A stretch of DNA of 46,891 bases. Source: CAZOVB01 sp964583095. Lineage in GTDB: Bacteria > Planctomycetota > Phycisphaerae > SM23-33. Below, piece after piece: positions 1 through 8,563 of the stretch (the first letter of the stretch is position 1; the number at the start of each line of letters is the position of its first letter). Made by a program: the position numbers and the translations under genes. The notes below the pieces were generated by a model. It searched no databases, was not told the origin of the DNA, and saw only the letters and a program-made list of their open reading frames with translations. Location: positions 1-46,891 of the forward strand of contig CAZOVB010000031.1 of the NCBI GenBank assembly GCA_964583095.1, given 5' to 3'.

Positions 1-73
1 GCCATCAGCATCACCCACTCGTAACATCCAAAGCCTTACAACGCAACCGGCTCCTTCGCGCCCGGTCGACTGT

Positions 74-1222
74 TTACCTTCTGCCCCGGCGGTAGGCGGT
101 GGGGGAGTGGCCGGTGGCCTGGCGGAAGCGGCGGGAGAAGTGGTGGATGGTCGCGAATCCGCAGCGAGAGGCTACTTCGGCGATGACGTGGTCGGTATCC
201 AGCAGCAGGCGAGAGGCCTGCTCGGTTCGGCTGCGCCAGATCTCGGCCTCGACGGTCCGTCCCAGTGCCTGGCGGAACTTGCGGTCGAGGTTCCGCCGGG
301 AGCAGATGGCCCCGGCGGCTACGTCCTCGGGCCCGATCGGCTCGCCCAGGCTGCGGCGGATGAACTCCAGGGCCCGCAGGACGTCCTCGTCGCGCGTGGC
401 GAAGGTATCGGTCGATTCTCGGATGATCACGCCCACCGGCTCGACGTAGCGGATCTGTCGGGGCATTCGCGAGCCGGACAGCACCCGGTGGAGCGTCGCG
501 GCTGCGAGGTATCCGATCCGCTCGAAGCCCGGGTCCACGCTGGTTAAAGGCGGGTTGGCGAACTCCACGTCGGCCAGGTCGTTGTCCACGCCCAGAACCG
601 CCAGGTCGCGGGGCACCTCCAGCCCCACCTGCCGGGCGGCCGAGACGAGCAGAACGGCCAGTCGGTCGTTGAAGGCCAGCACCCCCGCGGGCTTTGGCAG
701 CGAGGCAGCCCATTCCTGCAAGGTCCGTTGCGTTTGTTCGAACCTGGCAGGATCGAGGAAGGGTCCGCTGCAAATCCGCAGCGGCTCGGCCTGGATGCTT
801 CGGACCTCGTTCTCGAAGCCCTTGCGTCGCGTGGCGCCGGCCCGGAGGCCCTTCAGGTCCAGACTGACGTAGCCGAAGAAGCGGAACCCCCGTTGGATCA
901 GGTGCCCGCCGGCCAGTTGCCCGATCTTCTGGTCGTCGGGCCCGACAACGTAGGAGCCCGGCTCGACATGGTCGTCATTGGTCAGGACACAGGCAATCCT
1001 GTGCTTGTGAAGATGCTTCTGGCAGTCGCGACCTATGAGTCCGACGAACCCGGCCAGGGGTCGGTTCTCAACTTGGCGGATCTGCTCTTGTGCGATCTCT
1101 TCCTTGCGGTGTCGAGAGACTTCGTACTGCGGATGCTGGCGGAAAAAGCGGGCCATGCCGTGGAGTTCATCGTCGCTTCGGGCGTGGATCAGGATACGCT
1201 TGGCGGTTTCCATGTGAGTCAT
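74..1222 (-). CDS. XylR-like transcriptional regulator (LacI-type sensor plus AraC HTH)
   Basis: A cytoplasmic DNA-binding regulator that probably senses a sugar. Residues ~10-275 read as a LacI/periplasmic-binding-protein fold, with the typical 'VLGVDNDL' and 'PPLTSVDPGFERIGYLAA' stretches seen in LacI-family effector domains. Residues ~285-380 are an AraC/XylS double helix-turn-helix ending in 'FSRRFRQATGHSPTAYR', the usual second-HTH signature. This order and the ~385-residue length match XylR of the xylose regulon and many planctomycete paralogues. The reading frame also allows GTG at 1231 or ATG at 1213. I chose ATG 1222; none of the three has a clear Shine-Dalgarno. It is transcribed divergently from the PEP-CTERM gene at 1399, so it may control that gene or itself. 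The effector cannot be read from the sequence. Confidence 0.88.
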   Translation of the reverse strand: MTHMETAKRILIHARSDDELHGMARFFRQHPQYEVSRHRKEEIAQEQIRQVENRPLAGFVGLIGRDCQKHLHKHRIACVLTNDDHVEPGSYVVGPDDQKIGQLAGGHLIQRGFRFFGYVSLDLKGLRAGATRRKGFENEVRSIQAEPLRICSGPFLDPARFEQTQRTLQEWAASLPKPAGVLAFNDRLAVLLVSAARQVGLEVPRDLAVLGVDNDLADVEFANPPLTSVDPGFERIGYLAAATLHRVLSGSRMPRQIRYVEPVGVIIRESTDTFATRDEDVLRALEFIRRSLGEPIGPEDVAAGAICSRRNLDRKFRQALGRTVEAEIWRSRTEQASRLLLDTDHVIAEVASRCGFATIHHFSRRFRQATGHSPTAYRRGRR

Positions 1223-1243
1223 CGTAGGCACTTTTTGCCGAAA

Positions 1244-1258
1244 TGTCTATATCAGACA
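1244..1258. promoter_or_regulatory. Inverted repeat in divergent intergenic region (possible operator)
   Basis: The 5-bp arms TGTCT and AGACA flank ATATC between the divergent regulator and PEP-CTERM genes, 22 bases upstream of the regulator's start. A further TGTC follows at about 1265. The position suits an autoregulatory operator for the XylR-like protein. The arms are short, so this is only a candidate. Confidence 0.3.
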
Positions 1259-1398
1259 AAAAGTTGTCCATTCCAGAGAGCCCCGCACTCGCCCGGCCTC
1301 GTATGCTGGTGGGCGTTGGTTCGCGTAACGAGGAGATCGGCCGCACGTGGCGGCCCAACGACGCGAACGCCATTCGAAACCTTTCTGGAGGTAAGAAC

Positions 1399-2133
1399 AT
1401 GTCAAAATGGACAATGAGTTTTGCAGCAGTAGCAGTATTGGGCCTGGCCGTATCGTTTGCCCAGGCGGCGCCCCTGGCTTCCTGGGATACCAGCGACCTG
1501 ACAGCCGTGGACGGATCAGGCGCGACCTATGCACCCTCGGCAGATGCAGTTGCCGCAGGTGTGGCCGGTGCGGTTCTGGATGTCGGCCCCGGCATGAGCC
1601 GCAAAGTCAACCAGAGCGGTGATATTCTGGGGTATGGAGCCAAGGGTGCAACCGAGGCCGATCTGGCAGCCGCGATCGGACAGGATGATTATTTCGTCGT
1701 GACCATTACCCCAGACGCCGGTTTTGCCCTGGCCATCTCAGGAGTCGACTTCAACTTCGCCACCGAGCACAACACCGGTGACATTACAACGGTGTCGTTG
1801 CTGTCTGACCTCACGCAGAGCACAGCCGATACGTGGGATGCGGCCGACAGTCTCGGCAGCATCGGGTTGGACGACATCAAGGATTTCTCCGCTTCCGTCG
1901 ACCTGAGCGGTTTTTCAGCTCTGCAGAACATCACGCAGGCGGTGGAGTTCCGATTCTACGTTCACGAAGCAAAATATACTGCCACCGCTTACGGTTTTGG
2001 CACCGAGGATATCGCCAACGACCCGGCCGTGGACGACCTGGTCTTTAACGGAACGGTCGTTCCCGAACCGACGACGATGGGGCTGCTGGCGCTGGGCGCC
2101 CTTGGCGTGATCCGCCGTCGCCGCAGAGCGTAA
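1399..2133 (+). CDS. PEP-CTERM sorting-domain secreted protein
   Basis: A secreted or surface protein of 244 residues with no recognised enzymatic domain. The ATG at 1399 is preceded by GGAGG (1387-1391), and it opens a clear Sec signal peptide (MSKWTMSFAAVAVLGLAVSFAQA). A longer in-frame reading from 1243 would bury this signal, so it is rejected. The middle is acidic, rich in Asp, Ser and Thr, and looks like a beta-sandwich. The C-terminus is a textbook PEP-CTERM tail: VPEP, a hydrophobic helix (TTMGLLALGALGVI), then RRRRRA. In known systems this tail is recognised by an exosortase (EpsH/XrtA type) that is not encoded here. A strong terminator follows, so it is probably monocistronic. Confidence 0.88.
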   Translation: MSKWTMSFAAVAVLGLAVSFAQAAPLASWDTSDLTAVDGSGATYAPSADAVAAGVAGAVLDVGPGMSRKVNQSGDILGYGAKGATEADLAAAIGQDDYFVVTITPDAGFALAISGVDFNFATEHNTGDITTVSLLSDLTQSTADTWDAADSLGSIGLDDIKDFSASVDLSGFSALQNITQAVEFRFYVHEAKYTATAYGFGTEDIANDPAVDDLVFNGTVVPEPTTMGLLALGALGVIRRRRRA

Positions 2134-2166
2134 CGCCCGAGTCGCAGCAACAAGCCTCCTCCTGAC

Positions 2167-2210
2167 GCCCGCGGTCGCCGAGGTCCGCCCTCGACGATCG
2201 CGGGCTTTTT
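2167..2210 (+). terminator. Intrinsic terminator after PEP-CTERM gene
   Basis: The arms GCCCGCGGTCG (2167-2177) and CGATCGCGGGC (2195-2205) pair with one G-T wobble. An inner CGAGG/CCTCG pair extends the stem, and TTTTT follows at 2206-2210. Confidence 0.85.
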
Positions 2211-2530
2211 CTGCGCGTCTCGAAATCGCCGGCGTTGTCTCTGGCATCGGCCGGCCCGGCCGGGCCACACCACGCGAGAACTGCTCTATCCCAGGCTGCG
2301 CGACGCGCTGCTTTCGGGGGGCATCCTGGAAAGTATGTCCAGGGGCTGAGAGCAGAAGCAAAGTGCTCCCAACGGACAAGGCCGGGCGAGCCCCTTTCGG
2401 CAGCTCTGCTCGGCCTGGCCGATGGTCCGACCCGCTCGCCCCGGGCCTCTTGACCCTCCCGGTCAGGTAAGATCCCGCTGGACCTCCGGGCCCGATCCGG
2501 GCAAGATAACCGGCAGACGAAAGGAACCCC
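2211..2530. other. Intergenic region before sulfatase
   Basis: This 320-base GC-rich stretch has no convincing coding potential. It ends with an AAAGGAA Shine-Dalgarno-like run just before the sulfatase start. I see no clear -35/-10 pair or operator. Confidence 0.5.
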
Positions 2531-4261
2531 ATGAGCAGACCCAACGTGATACTCTTCATGACCGACGATCAGGGCTACGGCGACCTGGGCTTTACGGGCA
2601 ATCCCTGGATCCAAACGCCGAACATCGACGCCTTCGCCGACTCGGCGATTCGCTTTAACGATTTCCACGTCTCGCCGCTCTGCGCTCCGACGCGCGGGGC
2701 GTTGCTCACGGGGCGACGACCCAGCCGAAACGGCGTCTGGGGCGTCTGCCGGGGCCGATCCCTGCTCAAGCGAGAGGAAGTCACCCTGGCAGATGTCTTC
2801 GCATCGGGAGGCTATCGAACCGGCATGTTCGGCAAATGGCACCTGGGGGACAATCATCCCTACAGGCCCCACGAGCGCGGCTTCGAGCGGGCGATCTACC
2901 ACAAGGGTGGAGGCGTGGGCCAGACGCCCGACCACTGGGGCAACAATTACTTCGACGACACGTACTTCCACAACGCTGATCCGGTCGACCACGACGGCTA
3001 CTGCACGGACATCTGGTTCGACGAGGCCATGCGCTTCATCGACGACTGCGACGGCGACCCGTTCTTCGTCTACCTCTCCACCAACGCCCCGCACGATCCG
3101 TACCTGGTCGAAGATCGCTACACCCAGCCGTACGCCGACAACGAGCAGATCCCCAACCCGCCGTTTTACGGGATGATCGCCAACCTGGATGAGAACTTCG
3201 CAAAACTGCGGAGCTTTCTCAGCGCGCGGGACCTGGAAGACAACACGATCATTCTCTTCCTGACCGACAACGGCTCCTCGGGCGGATGCGTCTGCGACGA
3301 GCAGGGCTTTGTGACCCGAGGCTACAACGCGCAGATGCGCGGCAAGAAGGGCTCCTACTACGACGGCGGCCACCGCGTGCCCCTGCTGATCCGTTGGCCC
3401 GACGGGGGAGTCCAGGGCGGCAGAAGAATCGACGAGATGGCCCTGCATGTCGACCTGCTGCCCACGCTGATGGACCTGTGCGAACTGGAGCATCCGGCCT
3501 GGGATCGCGAACTGGACGGGACAAGCCTGGCCGGGCTTCTTCGGGGCCAGGCGGACCAACTGCCCGGCGATCGGGAGCACTTCGTCCAGTTCGACATGGC
3601 CGCGAGGGAAACCCTCGACAAGTGGACCGTGGGCGTGATGACCCGCCGCTGGCGTCTCATCCATGGCAGGGAGCTCTACGACATCCAGGCCGACCCCGAG
3701 CAGCGAAACGACGTTGCCTCCGAGAATCCCGACGTCGTGGCCCGCCTGCGAGATGCCCACGAGGCCTGGTGGGAGAAGGTCGAGCCGGGCCTGGCCCCGT
3801 ACTGCCCGATCGTTCTGGGAAACGAGGCCGAGAACCCCGCGCGACTCGATGCCTTCGACGTCCTGGGCGACGTGGTCTACGTTCAGTCGCTGGTCGCCCG
3901 GGGAAGGATCTCCGGGGGCAAGTGGGCGGTGGAGTTTGAAAAGCCCGGGCGGTACCGCTTCGAGCTTCGCCGCTGGCCGGAGGAACTCGATTGGCCCATG
4001 GATGCCGACATCTCGCCCGAGGCCTTCGAGAAGCTCATCATCCACTGGCCCGGGTCCCAGCCGGGCAGGGTGGTTCCGGTAGGCGCCCGAGTGTCGCTCT
4101 TTGATACCACCGAGGAAGTGCAAGTCGACGCGTCAAAGCCGACAGCCTCGTTGGAAATGGACGTCCCCCAGGCGGGCAGAACCGATCTGGAGGCCTGGTT
4201 CACCGACGAAGAGGGCAACAAGCGCGGGGTCTATTACGTCTACGTCGAGCGACTGGACTGA
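2531..4261 (+). CDS. Sulfatase (type I, formylglycine-dependent)
   Basis: A hydrolase of sulfate esters in the alkaline-phosphatase superfamily, 576 residues. The N-terminal metal-binding pair D12-D13 sits in 'FMTDDQGYGD'. The Cys-type activation motif is C51-A-P-T-R55, where Cys51 would be oxidised to formylglycine. 'GKWHLG' (K102, H104) and 'LTDNG' (D246, N247) supply the remaining active-site and metal ligands. The last ~150 residues form the usual C-terminal small domain. The protein starts directly at MSRPNVILFM with no signal peptide, unlike most planctomycete sulfatases, so it may act in the cytoplasm on imported oligosaccharides. An AAAGGAA ribosome site precedes the ATG. It converges on the AraC gene with an 18-base gap. 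The substrate cannot be told from sequence alone. Confidence 0.93.
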   Translation: MSRPNVILFMTDDQGYGDLGFTGNPWIQTPNIDAFADSAIRFNDFHVSPLCAPTRGALLTGRRPSRNGVWGVCRGRSLLKREEVTLADVFASGGYRTGMFGKWHLGDNHPYRPHERGFERAIYHKGGGVGQTPDHWGNNYFDDTYFHNADPVDHDGYCTDIWFDEAMRFIDDCDGDPFFVYLSTNAPHDPYLVEDRYTQPYADNEQIPNPPFYGMIANLDENFAKLRSFLSARDLEDNTIILFLTDNGSSGGCVCDEQGFVTRGYNAQMRGKKGSYYDGGHRVPLLIRWPDGGVQGGRRIDEMALHVDLLPTLMDLCELEHPAWDRELDGTSLAGLLRGQADQLPGDREHFVQFDMAARETLDKWTVGVMTRRWRLIHGRELYDIQADPEQRNDVASENPDVVARLRDAHEAWWEKVEPGLAPYCPIVLGNEAENPARLDAFDVLGDVVYVQSLVARGRISGGKWAVEFEKPGRYRFELRRWPEELDWPMDADISPEAFEKLIIHWPGSQPGRVVPVGARVSLFDTTEEVQVDASKPTASLEMDVPQAGRTDLEAWFTDEEGNKRGVYYVYVERLD

Positions 4262-4279
4262 GAGCCCAAGGCGGAAGGA

Positions 4280-5107
4280 TCAACCGAAGCGCCTGCGCCA
4301 CTGGGCCGGCGTCAGGCCGCTGCGCTCTCGGAAGCGGCGGTAGAAGTATTTCTCGTTTCCATAGCCGCAGGCGTCGGCCACCGAGCGGATCTTCATATCG
4401 GTGGAGGTCAGCAGTTGCTTGGCCCGCTGCATTCGCAGCGACTGGAGATACTCCACGGGTGTCACTTCCATCTGCTCCTTGAACGCCTTGAAGAGCTTCT
4501 GGCGCGTCACACCCAGCCTGCGGGCCAGTCCGCTGACGTCGATGCCATTGCTCAGCAGGTCCTCAGCCAGTGCCCGCGCGTGTCCGACAAGCAGCATCGA
4601 CGGATCGGAGGCCTGCTTTGTCCGATCAGGCTGCAAGGCCGAGAGCAGCTCATACAGCAGGGCGTGGGCGCGGTATTTGTCCTGGGCCTGCTGCGGGCTG
4701 TAATACTCGTGCAGGGCCTGGAAACGCGCCGCGGCCAGGGGGGGATCCCCGGGGCGGATAACGCGTCGATCCGGGGCCAGGCCCAGATCGCCCAGGACGG
4801 TCTGGGCCCGTCGCCCCTCGAAACGCATCCAGTAGAAGTGCCACGGGTCGCCGGGATTCTCGTAGAAGTCATGCTCGATCCCCGCCCAGATGCAGAAGAG
4901 GTCGCCGCTGCTGACTTCCCACTGGCCGGCCGGGCAGCGAAAGATCCCGCTGCCCTTTGTAACAAGATGGGGATAGAAATGGGGCAGGATGGCCCGCCGG
5001 CGAACACCGCCCTCGCTGCGGAGCAGACCCACCAGCGTTGCCCAGACATCCGGCGGGGGAGACTCATCCGTTCGCGGCCAGGTGTAGGGGGTGAGCTTCT
5101 CTGCCAT
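4280..5107 (-). CDS. AraC family transcriptional regulator
   Basis: A DNA-binding regulator of 275 residues. The first ~150 residues form a cupin-like sensor: the 'FRCPAGQWEVSSGDLFCIWAG' type of strand pattern and 'HFYWMRFEG' are typical of AraC-like arabinose-binding domains. Residues ~175-275 hold the double HTH: 'DVSGLARRLGVTRQKLFKAFKE' is the first and 'IRSVADACGYGNEKYFYRRFRERSGLTPAQWR' the second. It ends 18 bases from the sulfatase end and is divergent from the haem/SUMF1 fusion gene at 5296. It is therefore the obvious candidate regulator of one or both. No clear Shine-Dalgarno precedes the ATG. An inverted repeat overlaps the start codon, which would allow autorepression. Confidence 0.92.
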   Translation of the reverse strand: MAEKLTPYTWPRTDESPPPDVWATLVGLLRSEGGVRRRAILPHFYPHLVTKGSGIFRCPAGQWEVSSGDLFCIWAGIEHDFYENPGDPWHFYWMRFEGRRAQTVLGDLGLAPDRRVIRPGDPPLAAARFQALHEYYSPQQAQDKYRAHALLYELLSALQPDRTKQASDPSMLLVGHARALAEDLLSNGIDVSGLARRLGVTRQKLFKAFKEQMEVTPVEYLQSLRMQRAKQLLTSTDMKIRSVADACGYGNEKYFYRRFRERSGLTPAQWRRRFG

Positions 5108-5127
5108 GGTTACAAAAGGTTACCATG
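5105..5127. promoter_or_regulatory. Inverted repeat over the AraC gene start
   Basis: The arms CATGGT (5105-5110) and ACCATG (5122-5127) are separated by 11 bases. The left arm includes the start codon of the minus-strand AraC gene. GGTTAC also occurs twice as a direct repeat within it. It is a possible operator, with function inferred from position only. Confidence 0.35.
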
Positions 5128-5156
5128 TTCCGAACGGATCTGCACCCTCTTTTTCT

Positions 5157-5196
5157 ATTGGAAAAGGGCAAAAAGCGGTATTCTGTCCATTGGAAA
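5157..5196 (+). promoter_or_regulatory. Direct repeats upstream of the fusion gene (possible AraC sites)
   Basis: ATTGGAAA occurs at 5157-5164 and again at 5189-5196. The 32-base offset is close to three helical turns, so both copies face the same side of the DNA. Such spaced direct repeats are the usual binding geometry of AraC-family proteins, and an AraC gene is transcribed divergently next door. Confidence 0.4.
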
Positions 5197-5295
5197 GCCC
5201 GTTCAACGCCCGGATGGTTACTTCCTTCCTGCTGGAACTGTTGCCCGCGAACCGGAAGGCCCTCCAGCTGTCCGCGGCGAGACCAAGGAGCCACC

Positions 5296-8200
5296 ATGCG
5301 ACCGAATTCCATGCGATTGCCTTTTCTGATGTGCATCTTTCTTCTCCTTCCAGCCGGGTTTGGGCTGGCGGACGATCCGGTCGCGCCGGATCCCGAGGCG
5401 ATGCGCCTGGCGATTGAGGACCTGACCGAGCGGTTCGTCGATCGGTATCCCAATGGCAAGGCGTACCTCCAGCGCCTGGGGCAGATCGAAGCCATGCCGG
5501 CCGGGGATACCCGGACGCAGGCCCTTACCGCCCTTCGTCGCGAGGCGCTGCTGGCCAATCCGCTGCTGGATTTCGAGCAGATCCTCCTGATCCGCCGGGA
5601 CGAAAAGGGCAATGCCAGGGGCACGCGCAGCAAGGACATGCCCTACGGCCTGCCGCAGAACTGGCAGTGCGACTCTTCGCTGGGGCGGGACAAATGGAAC
5701 AACCAGATTGTTCTTCTGGAGAACTTCCGTAGCGACAAACCGATGCTCCGTGAGTTGTATCGGCCCGAGAAGGACGTGCTGGTCAAGCACCTGGACCTGC
5801 ACTGGAACGCACGCAAACTGCTTTTCAGTTCCGTTGGACAGGACGATCTGTGGCACGTGTACGAGATGGGGATCGACGGAAGCGATCTGCGGCAGGTTTC
5901 TCCCGGGGATATCGAGGCCGACTGCTTCGACGCCTGTTACCTGCCCAGCGGCAGGATCATCTTCACCTCATCTCTGACGCTCCAAGGCGTACCATGTGTG
6001 CGGGCTAAGGATGAGGTGGCCAACCTGTGCGTCATGGATGCCGACGGCGGGAACCTGCGCAGGCTCTGCTTCGACCAGGACCAGAACTGGCACCCCAGCG
6101 TCGCCAACGACGGCTCGGTTCTTTTCGCTCGCTGGCAGTACTCGGATCAACTGCACATATTCGCTCGGATCATTATGAAGATGAACCCGGACGGGACCAA
6201 CCAGAGGGACTACTACGGAAGCAATTCCTTCTGGCCCACGTCGCTGTTCTTTCCCCGCGCGATTCCCGGGGATCCGAGCAGATTCGTCGGCATCGTCTCG
6301 GGCCATCACGGCGTGCCGCGCATGGGGGAGATGGTGATCTTCGACCCCGACAGAGGAAACCGCGAGGCCGAGGGCGCCGTCCAGCGAATCGGCGGGCGCG
6401 GCAAGACGGTCGAGGCCAAGGTCGCCGACAACCTTGTCGACAAGTCCTGGCCCAAGTTCCTTCACCCGTGGCCCCTGAGCGGGGAGTACTTCCTGGTCTC
6501 GGCCCAGCCGGGGCCCGACGAGCCCTGGGGTCTGTATCTAGCCGACGTTTTCGACAATCTTGTCTGCATCTACCAAGAGCCGGGGCAGTTGCTTTTGGAC
6601 CCGATTCCGGTGCTGCCTCGACCGGTTCCGCCGGTAATCGCCGATCGCGTGGACCCCGACCGGAAGACCGCCGGCCTGGCCATCGCGGATGTCTACCAGG
6701 GCCAAGGGCTCCGGGGCGTGCCGCGAGGGACCATCAAGGCCCTGCGTCTTTACACATTCAGTTTTCCGGTCCACAGAGGTCATGAAGTCAACTCGCTCTG
6801 GGAAGCGGGCGTCTGCGGCCCCTGGGACCTCCACGGAGTCCTGGGAACCGTCCCGGTCGAGCCGGACGGGTCGGTGCTTTGCACGATACCGGCCAATACG
6901 CCCATTGCGCTCCAGGCGCTGGATGAGCAGGGCAACGCCGTTCAGGTGATGCGCGCCTGGCTGACCGCGATGCCCGGCGAGCAGCTTGGCTGTGTGGGAT
7001 GCCACGAAAAGGGCCGAACCGCTCCTGCCACGACGATGGGGGCAGCTTTCCGTGGAGCCCCGTCCCGGATCAGGCCCTGGAGCGACGAGCTGCGAGGCTT
7101 CGGGTTCCGGAGGGACGTTCAGCCGATCCTGGATCGGCATTGTGTGGGGTGTCATGACGGCGGCGTGCAGGGCCGTCCGGACCTGAGGGACATCCCCGGC
7201 AGATCTGCGGACGTCAAGAGCGAGAAGGACCAAACCAAGTTCACGCAGGCATACCTGACGCTCCAGAAGTACGTCTATCGGCCCGGTCCGGAAAGCGCTG
7301 CAGGCGTCCTGGCCCCGATGGAGTATTACCCCGGCAACAGCGAACTGGTCCAGATGCTTCGGAAGGGCCATCACGGCGTAAAGCTCACCGACAGGGATTG
7401 GGCTCGGATCAACCTCTGGATCGACCTGAATATCCCGTATCTGGGACACTGGCTGGAACGACGCGACCGAAGCGGTTGGAACGGTCGCGTGATCGATCCG
7501 ACCCCGAACATGAACAGGCGTCTGGAGTACCTGCGGCGCTACGCCAATATCCATGAGCACATCGATGCTGCCAAACCCTACCTGGAAGAAGACTCCCGCG
7601 TTGCCTTTGCCGCCCCCGCTGCTGAGCCTCCGGCTCCGCCGGCTCCTGAAAACCCCCCCGGCTGGCCCATGAGCCCCGAGGAAGCTCGGAAACGCCAGGC
7701 CGCCGGCATGCAGAGTGTGAAGAAGACCATCGACATGGGCGATGCGCCGCCCCTGGAATTGGTCTGGATTCCCTCCGGCTCGTTCGTCATGGGTTCCCGC
7801 AACGAGACACCCGATGAGTACCCCCAGTCCGTGGTGACCATCGAGGAAGGCTTCTGGATGTCCAACTCCGAGGTCGTCAATCAGTGGTATCGGCTCTACG
7901 ATGCCCGGCACGACAGCGGGCAGTTCAACGAGATGGCCCAAGGCCAGATCCACTGCGAATCCCTCAACGGCAACAGCTCTCCGGTGGTCCGGGTCTCCTG
8001 GCAAAAGGCCAAGGCGTTCTGTGCCTGGCTCAGCGAAAAAACGGGAAAGAACTTCGATCTTCCCACCGAGGCCCAATGGGAATGGGCCTGCCGGGCTGGC
8101 GGCGATAAGGCGTTTCACTTCGGTCCGCTGGGGATCGATCCGACCGGATTCGCCAACACCGCCGATTCCGCATTTGGCCGATATTTCGACAAGCGGGGCT

Positions 8201-8553
8201 TGAACCCACGGTTGTTCATCCAGGATCACAGCGATCAAAAGGTCGGTTCGACATACGCCCTGCGGGGTCAGGAAAACGCATGGGGCCTGATGCACATGCA
8301 CGGCAACGCAGCCGAGTGGACGCGATCGCTCTACAAGCCCTACCCTTACCGGGACGACGACGGGCGCAACGACCCCGAGGCCCCGGGCAAGCGCGTCGTG
8401 CGAGGCGGGAGCTTTTCGGACCGTCCCAAGCGCTGCACGTCTTCCTACCGCCTGGGCTATCGCCCGTGGCAAGGCGTGTATAATGTCGGCTTCCGCGTGA
8501 TATGCTACCCGCAGGATGACGAGGATTCCCCCAGAGCTGATGCAAGCCGATAA
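5296..8553 (+). CDS. TolB-like propeller / HZS-alpha-like di-haem / SUMF1 fusion protein
   Basis: A large exported protein of 1085 residues. The start at 5296 has AAGGAG (5285-5290) and opens a signal peptide (MRPNSMRLPFLMCIFLLLPAGFGLA). Residues ~150-480 contain TolB/PD40-like propeller blades such as 'VCVMDADGGNLRRLCFDQDQNWHPS'-type repeats. Residues ~500-760 resemble the middle domain of the hydrazine synthase alpha subunit, with 'GVLGTVPVEPDGSV' and two c-type haem motifs: C566-V-G-C-H570 and C616-V-G-C-H620. A Pro/Ala-rich linker leads to a SUMF1/FGE-like domain (~815-1075) with 'NAAEWTRS' and 'RVVRGGSF'. The second redox cysteine of true FGEs is present (C1047), but the first is an aspartate (D1042). 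I therefore doubt it makes formylglycine. The PQQ-like propeller gene follows 10 bases after the stop, so they are probably co-transcribed. Its electron-transfer role is inferred. Confidence 0.85.
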   Translation: MRPNSMRLPFLMCIFLLLPAGFGLADDPVAPDPEAMRLAIEDLTERFVDRYPNGKAYLQRLGQIEAMPAGDTRTQALTALRREALLANPLLDFEQILLIRRDEKGNARGTRSKDMPYGLPQNWQCDSSLGRDKWNNQIVLLENFRSDKPMLRELYRPEKDVLVKHLDLHWNARKLLFSSVGQDDLWHVYEMGIDGSDLRQVSPGDIEADCFDACYLPSGRIIFTSSLTLQGVPCVRAKDEVANLCVMDADGGNLRRLCFDQDQNWHPSVANDGSVLFARWQYSDQLHIFARIIMKMNPDGTNQRDYYGSNSFWPTSLFFPRAIPGDPSRFVGIVSGHHGVPRMGEMVIFDPDRGNREAEGAVQRIGGRGKTVEAKVADNLVDKSWPKFLHPWPLSGEYFLVSAQPGPDEPWGLYLADVFDNLVCIYQEPGQLLLDPIPVLPRPVPPVIADRVDPDRKTAGLAIADVYQGQGLRGVPRGTIKALRLYTFSFPVHRGHEVNSLWEAGVCGPWDLHGVLGTVPVEPDGSVLCTIPANTPIALQALDEQGNAVQVMRAWLTAMPGEQLGCVGCHEKGRTAPATTMGAAFRGAPSRIRPWSDELRGFGFRRDVQPILDRHCVGCHDGGVQGRPDLRDIPGRSADVKSEKDQTKFTQAYLTLQKYVYRPGPESAAGVLAPMEYYPGNSELVQMLRKGHHGVKLTDRDWARINLWIDLNIPYLGHWLERRDRSGWNGRVIDPTPNMNRRLEYLRRYANIHEHIDAAKPYLEEDSRVAFAAPAAEPPAPPAPENPPGWPMSPEEARKRQAAGMQSVKKTIDMGDAPPLELVWIPSGSFVMGSRNETPDEYPQSVVTIEEGFWMSNSEVVNQWYRLYDARHDSGQFNEMAQGQIHCESLNGNSSPVVRVSWQKAKAFCAWLSEKTGKNFDLPTEAQWEWACRAGGDKAFHFGPLGIDPTGFANTADSAFGRYFDKRGLNPRLFIQDHSDQKVGSTYALRGQENAWGLMHMHGNAAEWTRSLYKPYPYRDDDGRNDPEAPGKRVVRGGSFSDRPKRCTSSYRLGYRPWQGVYNVGFRVICYPQDDEDSPRADASR

Positions 8554-8563
8554 GGAGCTCCCG

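Noticed and set aside
2045..4123. Antisense open frame of 692 codons opposite the sulfatase
   Set aside because: The sulfatase strand has complete catalytic motifs; the antisense frame does not and starts in a terminator region.
5296..8553. Hydrazine synthase subunit (anammox)
   Set aside because: Only the middle domain resembles HZS alpha. The fused SUMF1 domain and the lack of beta/gamma subunits and of other anammox genes argue against it.
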